Part shown: positions 57,705 through 64,000 of the stretch, in pieces
Numbering within the stretch: the stretch's first letter is position 1
Layout: the number at the start of each line of letters is the position of its first letter
Source: Dokdonella fugitiva
GTDB taxonomy: Bacteria > Pseudomonadota > Gammaproteobacteria > Xanthomonadales > Rhodanobacteraceae
Assembly (NCBI RefSeq): GCF_004342425.1
Contig: NZ_SLWQ01000001.1
Span: 248,001 to 312,000 of the forward strand
Direction: 5' to 3'
DNA length: 64,000 nucleotides
Made by a program: the position numbers and the translations under genes
Notes under the pieces: generated by a model
Told to the model about the DNA's origin: nothing
What the model saw: the letters and a program-made list of their open reading frames with translations, nothing else
Databases searched by the model: none

Positions 57705-58168
57705 GACGCTTCCCGTTGTTCGTGGGCCGCTTCGTCGTCGAGCGCGACCAGGTTGTCCTTGAGGCGCGTGAGCACGCGCAGCAATGCTTCGAAGTCGGCC
57801 GGTGCGACGCCGCGCAGCGCTTCCTCGCGCAGGGCGGCACCGATGACTTCCATCTCGTCGACGATCGCGAGCGCCTTCGCGGTGAGGTGCAGGCGCCAGC
57901 GCCGGCGGTCGGCCGGGTCGGCACGGCGCTCGACGAAGCCGGTCTTCTCGAGGCGGTCGACGACGCGGCCGACCGGGATCGGTTCCATGTCGAGGTAGTC
58001 GGCGAGCTCGGTCTGGCTGAGGCCTTCGTGGCGGCCGATCACCTTGAGGGCGCGCCACTGCGCGCGCGTGAGTTCCAGCCGCGTCGCACGGCGGTCGAAG
58101 TGCTTGCGCATCAGCCGCGTGACGTCGTGGAGGAGGTAGGCGAACGTGTTGTCAGTAGTCTTGATCAT
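57701..58168 (-). CDS. MarR-family regulator of the Emr efflux operon
   Basis: A 155-residue winged-helix protein: LTRAQWRALKVIGRHEGLSQTELADYLDMEPIPVGRVVDRLEKTGFVERRADPADRRRWRLHLT contains the helix-turn-helix and the wing (DPADRR). Dimerisation helices lie at both ends. It heads the operon, with its stop overlapping the EmrA start, and a palindrome spans its promoter. As with other MarR proteins, binding of a pump substrate probably releases it from DNA. Confidence 0.94.
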   Translation of the reverse strand: MIKTTDNTFAYLLHDVTRLMRKHFDRRATRLELTRAQWRALKVIGRHEGLSQTELADYLDMEPIPVGRVVDRLEKTGFVERRADPADRRRWRLHLTAKALAIVDEMEVIGAALREEALRGVAPADFEALLRVLTRLKDNLVALDDEAAHEQREAS

Positions 58169-58179
58169 GGTTGCTGCGA

Positions 58180-58208
58180 ATATTATGTCCTAGGCAATAT
58201 AATTTCAA
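58180..58208 (-). promoter_or_regulatory. Promoter and palindromic operator of the MarR-Emr operon
   Basis: On the minus strand TTGAAA (58208-58203), a 17-base spacer and TAATAT (58185-58180) form a sigma-70 promoter. A 22-bp palindrome ATTAT-N12-ATAAT (58182-58203) fills the spacer and overlaps both hexamers, the usual place for MarR-type autorepression. It is one of the most AT-rich stretches in the window. The MarR ATG follows 12 bases after the -10. Confidence 0.65.
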
Positions 58209-58452
58209 TACCTGTCGGTACAAATTATTTGCAGCGCAGCAAAACGGCGTACCTTTCGTTGAATCAACGGGTTACTGATTCGCGACGCGCCGTTCGCGCC
58301 GGAGAGCCAATGCGTTTCGCGCCAGCCCGCCGGGCGCAACCCCATGAACGCGGCCGACCGCCGGCGCGACGCGCCACGGAATCGGAGCCGTACGCCCTCC
58401 AGTGAGCGAAGATCGCGACCTGCCGACGACCCGGCGCCGGACGATCCCCGCG

Positions 58453-58995
58453 ATGAACACCACCCTGACCGTCATCGAGGCCGACATCACCACGCTCTCC
58501 GTCGACGCGATCGTCAACGCCGCGAACGCATCCCTGCTCGGCGGCGGCGGCGTCGACGGCGCGATCCACCGCGCCGCCGGCCCCGCCCTGCTCGCCGCAT
58601 GCCGGGCCCTGCCCGAGGTGCGGCCCGGCGCGCGCTGTCCGACCGGCGAGGCGCGCATCACGCCCGGCTTCCGCCTGCCCGCACGCCATGTCATCCATAC
58701 GGTCGGGCCCGTGTGGCAGGGTGGCACGCAGGGAGAAGCCGCGCTGCTCGCCGCGTGCTATCGCAATGCACTCGCACTCGCCGCGGAGCATCGCCTCGCG
58801 ACGGTCGCATTCCCGGCGATCAGCTGTGGCATTTATGGCTACCCGATCGACGCTGCCACCGCGATCGCGGTGCGCGAGGCCCGTGCATGGCTCGCCCGAC
58901 GCGGCGGCGAGGCGCCACGCGCGCTCGTGTTCTGCGCGTTCGGAGCGACGATCGCGGCCGCCTACCGGCGCGAGCTCGCGCGCGGCGCGCCGTGA
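58453..58995 (+). CDS. Macrodomain protein (O-acetyl-ADP-ribose deacetylase type)
   Basis: A 180-residue macrodomain. [37 protein letters not shown] is the canonical ADP-ribose-binding start of the MacroD/YmdB group, ending in the [10 protein letters not shown] catalytic loop; [12 protein letters not shown] and [18 protein letters not shown] complete the pocket. Such enzymes remove acetyl or ADP-ribose groups. The ATG at 58453 suits the family; a GTG at 58402 is in frame. Transcribed away from the MarR operon. Confidence 0.94.
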   Translation: MNTTLTVIEADITTLSVDAIVNAANASLLGGGGVDGAIHRAAGPALLAACRALPEVRPGARCPTGEARITPGFRLPARHVIHTVGPVWQGGTQGEAALLAACYRNALALAAEHRLATVAFPAISCGIYGYPIDAATAIAVREARAWLARRGGEAPRALVFCAFGATIAAAYRRELARGAP

Positions 58996-59114
58996 GGCAT
59001 GCAAACGCGACGGCATATGCATAGGCGCAGGCGTCCTGTCGGACGCACGCGCGTTTAGCCCGCATTTAACGCCGGCGGTGCTTGCATGCACGCGACCCGA
59101 ACGGAGCACGCCGC

Positions 59115-59714
59115 ATGTCGTCCACCCTTCCCGCCTGCGCCGCCGCGTGGCTCGCCGATGTCCGCACCCGGCTCGCCGCGCTGCCGCCGTCGCCGCCGCC
59201 AACGGCGATCGCGCGCCTCGCCGATGGCCTCGCCGCGCACGCGCTGCGCCTGGATCTCGCCGCCACCCGCACGCTCGGCGGCGGGCCTGCGCCACGCGGG
59301 CGCTACCACCGGCGCCTCCTCACGGCCGGCGACGAGGCTTCGCCGAGCGCGCTGCTGATTTCGTGGCCGCGCGCGCATCGCACGCCGCTGCACGACCATG
59401 CCGGCCTGTGGGGCATCGAACTCGTGCTCGACGGCGCGCTCGAGGTCGAGGAATACCGGATCGGCGAGGACGAAAACGGGCGCACCACACCCGTGCTGCA
59501 GCGCCGCCTCGTGCTCGGTGCCGGCGATGCGGCCGTTTTCGGCGGCGCAGACTACGCGCATCGCTGCCGCAACCTCTCGGCGACGCACGCGGCGCTGTCG
59601 CTGCACGTCTACGGCGGCACGCTCGATCATCACCACGCGTACGAAGCGGGCGCACGCGGCGGCTACGTCGCGCGTCCGCGGCGCGCGCGCATCGACGCGG
59701 TCACGGCCGCCTGA
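59115..59714 (+). CDS. Cysteine-dioxygenase-like cupin
   Basis: A 199-residue cupin. The metal site is TPLHDHAGLWGIELVLDGALEVEEYR (first cupin motif, with HxH and a later Glu) and the second motif lies around YAHRCRNLSATHAALSLHVYGG. This matches the cysteine dioxygenase type I family, which oxidises cysteine to cysteine sulfinate with Fe(II). The start at 59115 gives the normal size. It sits 14 bases before an FAD/NAD(P)-binding protein and close to cysJ/cysI. Confidence 0.82.
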   Translation: MSSTLPACAAAWLADVRTRLAALPPSPPPTAIARLADGLAAHALRLDLAATRTLGGGPAPRGRYHRRLLTAGDEASPSALLISWPRAHRTPLHDHAGLWGIELVLDGALEVEEYRIGEDENGRTTPVLQRRLVLGAGDAAVFGGADYAHRCRNLSATHAALSLHVYGGTLDHHHAYEAGARGGYVARPRRARIDAVTAA

Positions 59715-59728
59715 ACCGGGAGGATGCC

Positions 59729-61129
59729 ATGCGACGCATCGTCGTGATCGGCGGCGGCGCGGCCGGCGCCGCGTTCGTCGCCCGCCTGCTGCGCGATGCA
59801 CCGCCGGGCGCGACATCCGCGTTCGCGCTCGACTGGTTCGGCGGCCGGCACGCACCGTGCCGCGGCGTCGCCTATGCCACCGCCGATCCGCTGCACCTGC
59901 TCAACGTGCGCGCCGCCAACATGAGCCTGTTCGCCGACGCGCCCGACGATTTCCTCCGCTACGCGCAGGCGCGCGGCATCGCCGCCAGCGACGGCCAGTT
60001 CCTGCCGCGCTCGATCTACGGCGACTACCTCGACGCGACCTTGTCGAGCCTGCGTGCGACGAGCGGCCGCCACGTCGATCTCGCGCTGCACGCGACCGAA
60101 GCAATCGGGCTGCGACCGCGCGCGGACGGCCGCTTCGACGTGCATGCGCGTGAGCGCGAACCGCTCGTCGCCGACGAGGTCGTGCTCGCGATCGGCGCGC
60201 TGCCACCGCTGGCGCTGCCCGGCGTCACGCCTGCGGCACTCGCGAGCGGCCGGTATGCGACCGACCCATGGGACGCCCCGGCGCCGCTGCGTGCACCCGG
60301 GCACGTGCTCGTGATCGGCACCGGCCTCAGCGCGATCGATGCGCTGCTCGGCGCCGCCACGCGCTGGCCACGCGCGCGCTTCACCGCGGTGTCGCGCCAT
60401 GGCCGCCTGCCGGCGCTGCATGCCGACCATGCCCTCGCGCCGCATGCGGGCCGGGAATCCCTGCTGCGCGACCTCGAACGCGAGGCCGACCCGCGCGCAT
60501 GGCTGCGCCGCTTCCGCGCCGCCGCGCGCGAGCCGGGCGTCGACTGGCGCGCGGTGCTCGACGGCGTGCGCGCGCGCACGCCGCAGCTGTGGGCGACGCT
60601 CGACGATGGCCGCCGCCGGCGCTTCCTGCGCCATCTGCGGCCGCTGTGGGAGGTTGCTCGCCATCGCCAGCCGGCGCAGACCGCGGCCCGGATCGCGGCC
60701 TTGCGCGCGAGCGGGCGCCTGCGCGTGCTCGCGGCGCGCATCGCCTCGATCGACGGCGATGGCCCGCTGCGCGTGCGCCTGCATCCGCGTGGCGAGGCGC
60801 GTGCGCACGCGCTCGCGGTCGATCACGCGATCCAGGCGACCGGACTCGAAGCGGACGCTCGCGCGACGCCGCATGCGCTGGTGCGCCAGCTCGTCGACGA
60901 ACGAGTGGCGCGCGCCGACGCGCTCGGTCTCGGCCTCGCCGCGCGCGCGGACGGCCGCCTGCTGCGCGCGGACGGCACGCCGTGGCCGAACCTGCACGCC
61001 CTCGGCACGCTGCTGCGCGGCAGCGTGTGGGAATGCGGCGCGATGCCGGAGATCCGCTCGCTCGCCGCGGGCATCGCGGCCGGCGTCGTCGCCCGCGCCG
61101 GGCACGGGGTCGCGACCGCCGCCGGGTGA
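59729..61129 (+). CDS. FAD/NAD(P)-binding protein (NAD_binding_9 type)
   Basis: A 466-residue flavoprotein. The dinucleotide-binding start MRRIVVIGGGAAGAAFVARLL is followed by GVAYATADPLHLLNVRAANMSLFADAPDDFLRYAQ and LPRSIYGDYLDATL, characteristic of the NAD_binding_9/YdhS family; VLVIGTGLSAIDALL is a second nucleotide site and VDHAIQATGLEAD the C-terminal FAD motif. Substrate unknown. It is often seen with cysteine-dioxygenase-like genes, and is so here. Confidence 0.88.
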   Translation: MRRIVVIGGGAAGAAFVARLLRDAPPGATSAFALDWFGGRHAPCRGVAYATADPLHLLNVRAANMSLFADAPDDFLRYAQARGIAASDGQFLPRSIYGDYLDATLSSLRATSGRHVDLALHATEAIGLRPRADGRFDVHAREREPLVADEVVLAIGALPPLALPGVTPAALASGRYATDPWDAPAPLRAPGHVLVIGTGLSAIDALLGAATRWPRARFTAVSRHGRLPALHADHALAPHAGRESLLRDLEREADPRAWLRRFRAAAREPGVDWRAVLDGVRARTPQLWATLDDGRRRRFLRHLRPLWEVARHRQPAQTAARIAALRASGRLRVLAARIASIDGDGPLRVRLHPRGEARAHALAVDHAIQATGLEADARATPHALVRQLVDERVARADALGLGLAARADGRLLRADGTPWPNLHALGTLLRGSVWECGAMPEIRSLAAGIAAGVVARAGHGVATAAG

Positions 61130-61217
61130 AGCAAGCCCCCACGTCACGCGCGGCGCATATGCGCATGACGATGCGTTCTTTCCGCGCGGCCGCGGCGACG
61201 CCTAGCATCGGTGGTCC

Positions 61218-63059
61218 ATGGACGTTTGGACGTCCAGATGGATGGATGCCGTGTCCGCCGTTCCGCCCCTGCCGGTCGTGCCGCTGCCCGAGGAACAGTC
61301 CGCCGAGGCGCTGCGCCTGCTCGAAGGCCTCGATGCACCCGCGCTGTGGTGGCTGTCGGGCTATGCCGCCGCGCTCGCGCGCGGCCAGGCCGTGCTGCCG
61401 CGCGCGACGGCGCCCGCGCGCGAGGCGCCCGCGCAGGAACGCCTGACGATCGTCTACGGCAGCCAGACCGGCAATGCGAGGCGCCTCGCCGAACAACTCG
61501 CGCGCGACGCCGAAGCCACCGGCCTCGCCGTGCGCGTGGTCCGCGCAGGCGCCTACCCGCAGCGCGAGCTCAAGGCCGAGCGCCTGCTCGTCGTGGTGAT
61601 CAGCACGCAGGGCGACGGCGACCCGCCCGACGACGCGCGCGGCTTCGTCGAGTTTCTCGCCGGCAAGCGCGCGCCACGGCTCGCCGAGCTCCGCTACGCC
61701 GTGCTCGCGCTCGGCGATTCGTGCTATCCGCAGTTCTGCGCGATCGGCCGTCGCGTCGACGCGCGCCTGGCCGAACTCGGCGCGCAGCGCCTGCTCGACG
61801 CCGGTGAAGCCGATGTCGACATCGAGACGGTGGCGACGCCATGGCTCGCGCGCGCACTGCATCTTGCGCGCGAAGCGCTCGAACCGGCGACCGTGCGCAG
61901 CGCGACCATGACGCCGCTGCGCGCCGCTCCCCTTGCCCCCGCCAGCGAATGGACGCGGGCGCGGCCGTACGCGGCCGCGCTGCTGGCGAACCAGCGCATC
62001 GTCGCGCGCGACAGCGCGCGCGACGTCCGCCACGTCGAGCTGTCGCTCGCCGAAGCCGGCCTCGCCTACGAACCGGGCGACGCGCTCGGCGTGTGGCCGA
62101 CCAATCCGCCGGCGCTCGTCGCGGCCGTGCTGGAAGCGACCGGCCTCGACGGTGATGCCCCCGTCGCCCACGACGGGCGTACGCTCGCCCTGCGCGACTG
62201 GCTCGCGCGCGAACGCGAGATCACGCGCCTCGCGCGTCCGTTCATCGCGCAGCTCGCCGAGCGCGCACGCAGCAGCGAGCTCAACCGCCTGCTCGCGCCG
62301 GACCGGCGCGAAGCACTCGCGACGCTGCTCGCGAGCCACCAGCCGATCGACCTGCTGCGCGAGCACCCGGCCGCCTGGGACGCGGACGGCCTCGTGGCCG
62401 CGCTGCGCCCGCTCGCGCCACGCCTCTATTCGATCGCCTCGAGCCGCAAGGCCGTCGGCGACGAAGCGCACCTCACCGTCGGCGTGGTCGACTACGAGGC
62501 GATGGGCACGCGCCACGTCGGCGCCGCGTCGCACTTCCTCGCGCACGCCGGTTACGAAACGCAGGTCCCGGTCTATGTCGAGCCCAACGAACGCTTCCGG
62601 CTGCCCGCCGATGCCTCGCGCGATGTCGTCATGATCGGTCCCGGAACCGGCGTCGCCCCGTTCCGCGGTTTCCTGCAGGAACGCCGCGAGATCGGCGCGC
62701 GCGGCCGGCACTGGCTGCTGTTCGGCAACCGCCATTTCCGCAGCGAGTTCCTCTACCAGGCCGAATGGCAGGACGCTCTGCGCGATGGCAGCCTGCACCG
62801 GCTCGACCTCGCCTGGTCGCGCGATGGCGCGCGCACCTACGTGCAGGACCGCCTGCGCGAACACGGCCGCGACCTCCACGCCTGGCTCGACGGTGGCGCG
62901 CACCTGTACGTGTGCGGCGACGCGACGCGCATGGCGAAGGACGTGCACGCGGCGCTCGTCGACGTGTTCGTCGAGCACGGCGGCGTCGATCGCGAACGCG
63001 CGGAGGAGCGCCTGCTGCAACTCGCCGAGGAGGGCCGGTATGCGCGCGACGTGTACTAG
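61218..63059 (+). CDS. cysJ: Sulfite reductase (NADPH) flavoprotein, alpha component
   Basis: A protein of up to 613 residues (start at 61218; ATG at 61242 is an alternative giving 605). Order: flavodoxin domain (TIVYGSQTGNARRLAEQLARDAE, STQGDGDPPDDAR, LGDSCYPQFC), connecting and FAD domain (RLYSIASSRKAVGDEAHLTVGVV) and NADPH domain (VVMIGPGTGVAPFRGFLQERR, LYVCGDATRMAKDVH, ending RYARDVY). It passes electrons from NADPH to the sulfite reductase hemoprotein. CysI follows 179 bases later. A perfect TGGACGTCCA palindrome (61227-61236) overlaps the first codons and hints at a regulator site. Confidence 0.95.
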   Translation: MDVWTSRWMDAVSAVPPLPVVPLPEEQSAEALRLLEGLDAPALWWLSGYAAALARGQAVLPRATAPAREAPAQERLTIVYGSQTGNARRLAEQLARDAEATGLAVRVVRAGAYPQRELKAERLLVVVISTQGDGDPPDDARGFVEFLAGKRAPRLAELRYAVLALGDSCYPQFCAIGRRVDARLAELGAQRLLDAGEADVDIETVATPWLARALHLAREALEPATVRSATMTPLRAAPLAPASEWTRARPYAAALLANQRIVARDSARDVRHVELSLAEAGLAYEPGDALGVWPTNPPALVAAVLEATGLDGDAPVAHDGRTLALRDWLAREREITRLARPFIAQLAERARSSELNRLLAPDRREALATLLASHQPIDLLREHPAAWDADGLVAALRPLAPRLYSIASSRKAVGDEAHLTVGVVDYEAMGTRHVGAASHFLAHAGYETQVPVYVEPNERFRLPADASRDVVMIGPGTGVAPFRGFLQERREIGARGRHWLLFGNRHFRSEFLYQAEWQDALRDGSLHRLDLAWSRDGARTYVQDRLREHGRDLHAWLDGGAHLYVCGDATRMAKDVHAALVDVFVEHGGVDRERAEERLLQLAEEGRYARDVY

Positions 63060-63106
63060 CGAAGGCCGCAGCATGCGGGAACACCTGAAACCGTCCGGCC
63101 CCGCTC

Positions 63107-63131
63107 CCGCGGGAGCGGCTCCATCCGCGAT
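63107..63131. repeat. Single REP-like arm between cysJ and cysI
   Basis: CCGCGGGAGCGGCTCCATCCGCGAT (three parts of the repeat core) matches the arms at 2477-2548 with a few changes but has no facing partner arm. It overlaps a short perfect palindrome AGCCGCTCCCGCGGGAGCGGCT-like at 63102-63120. It lies in the 179-base cysJ-cysI gap. Confidence 0.6.
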
Positions 63132-63238
63132 CGCAGCCGCCCCGATGCGGCTGCCATGCACCTGTCGACCGATGCCCCCTTGAGCCATGCCGCGGCCGGC
63201 CACGGCCGCACGTTCCGACCATCGATCATCGAAGTCCC

Positions 63239-64000
63239 ATGTCCACCGCCCTTTCCGAACTCGAACGCATCAAGGCCGAAAGCCGCCACCTGCGCGGCTC
63301 GCTCGCGGCGAGCCTCGCCGACCCGGTCACCGGCGCGATCAGCGACGCCGACAACAAGCTGCTGAAGTTCCACGGCAGCTACCAGCAGGACGATCGCGAC
63401 CTGCGCGACGAACGCCGCCTGCAGAAACTCGAACCCGCCTACGCGTTCATGATCCGCGCGCGCCTGCCCGGCGGTGTCGTCACGCCCGCGCAGTGGCTCG
63501 CGTTCGACGCGATCGCGCGCGACTACGCCAACGGCAGCCTGCGCATCACCACGCGGCAGACGTTCCAGTGGCACGGGGTGATAAAGCGCGACCTCAAGGC
63601 GACGATCGCCGCGATCAATGCGAGCCTCGCCGACACGATCGCCGCCTGCGGCGACGTCAACCGTACCGTCGTCGCATCGGCCAACCCGGTGGAGTCGGCC
63701 GCGCACGCGCAGGCGTACGCGTGGGCGAAGCGCCTGTCCGAGCACCTGCTGCCCAGGACGCGCGCCTATCACGAGATCTGGCTCGACGAGACGCCGCTCG
63801 ACGCGACGTCCGGCACCGGCGGCGAGACGCGCGCGATGACCCGCGTCGCCGGCACCGACGAGGTCGAGCCGCTCTACGGCGCGACCTACCTGCCGCGCAA
63901 GTTCAAGATCGGCATCGCGGTGCCGCCGACGAACGACATCGACGTGTTCGCGCAGGACCTCGGCTTCATCGCGATCATCGAGGACGGCGTGCTCGCCGGT
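63239..64000 (+). CDS. cysI: Sulfite reductase hemoprotein, beta component (N-terminal part)
   Basis: The first 254 residues of the siroheme/4Fe-4S enzyme that reduces sulfite to sulfide; it runs off the window end. [65 protein letters not shown] and [14 protein letters not shown] are the CysI blocks (siroheme-site Arg/Lys residues included). The ATG at 63239 fits the family start. The cluster-binding cysteines lie beyond the window. Confidence 0.95.
   Translation, partial: MSTALSELERIKAESRHLRGSLAASLADPVTGAISDADNKLLKFHGSYQQDDRDLRDERRLQKLEPAYAFMIRARLPGGVVTPAQWLAFDAIARDYANGSLRITTRQTFQWHGVIKRDLKATIAAINASLADTIAACGDVNRTVVASANPVESAAHAQAYAWAKRLSEHLLPRTRAYHEIWLDETPLDATSGTGGETRAMTRVAGTDEVEPLYGATYLPRKFKIGIAVPPTNDIDVFAQDLGFIAIIEDGVLAG

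Overview
The window is 64 kb of GC-rich (roughly 70%) gammaproteobacterial chromosome. The likely source is the Xanthomonadales, Rhodanobacteraceae/Lysobacteraceae side: BCKDH/PDH-type E1 alpha/beta plus E2, tandem small secreted proteins with a Xanthomonas-type cysteine signature, GCGGCTTCAGCCGC repeats, and several secreted proteins carrying an 'IFxDGF[DE]' peptide. This placement is inference from gene content, not from a database search. Most genes are core or metabolic. There is one AT-richer insert at about 13.0-14.8 kb.

Layout. 1-3.3 kb: 2-oxoacid dehydrogenase operon (E1 alpha end, E1 beta, DUF1304 protein, E2), with a palindromic repeat between E1 genes and a second copy inside the E2 reading frame; then cytidine deaminase and a VOC protein. 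4.2-19.0 kb: the S-adenosylmethionine cycle genes metK, ahcY and metF, spread among secreted-protein genes but joined by a common 26-bp palindromic operator; ahcY also has an SAH riboswitch. 13.0-14.75 kb: an AAA ATPase/DUF4276 pair with overlapping ends, a candidate phage-defence module. 15-18 kb: a DUF3228 protein and a secreted zinc metalloprotease. 19-22 kb: an ECF sigma factor with an overlapping Ser/Thr kinase-TPR protein. 22-24 kb: asparagine synthase with a leader peptide carrying three consecutive Asn codons and a transcription attenuator. 24.6-29.2 kb: ilvE, a secreted beta-helix protein, and a two-component system. 29.6-33.1 kb: BlaI/M56-TonB signalling pair and two paralogous secreted proteins. 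33.2-34.8 kb: RimK, its partner protease, tRNA-Gly(CCC).

35-42 kb: a FecR/DUF6600-type secreted protein with 15-residue repeats, thiS-thiG-trmB, an SLC13/RCK transporter, a Rieske protein. 42-48.4 kb: a DMT exporter and a four-gene MacAB-like ABC export operon. 48.5-53 kb: DUF3052, FAH hydrolase, a frameshifted secreted protein, mscL, an M28 peptidase. 53-58.2 kb: a MarR-EmrA-EmrB efflux operon followed by a GNAT and a SpoU methyltransferase. 58.4-64 kb: macrodomain protein, cysteine-dioxygenase-like cupin, FAD protein, cysJ and the first part of cysI.

The strongest regulatory stories are the methionine cycle (one operator family in front of metK, ahcY and metF, plus a riboswitch sensing SAH at ahcY) and the asparagine attenuator of asnB. 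Stop/start overlaps (ATGA or GTGA) recur and mark six tightly coupled pairs: AAA/DUF4276, sigma/kinase, BlaI/M56, zinc protease/RimK, MarR/EmrA and FAH/secreted protein. No CRISPR array, insertion sequence, rRNA or prophage was seen.
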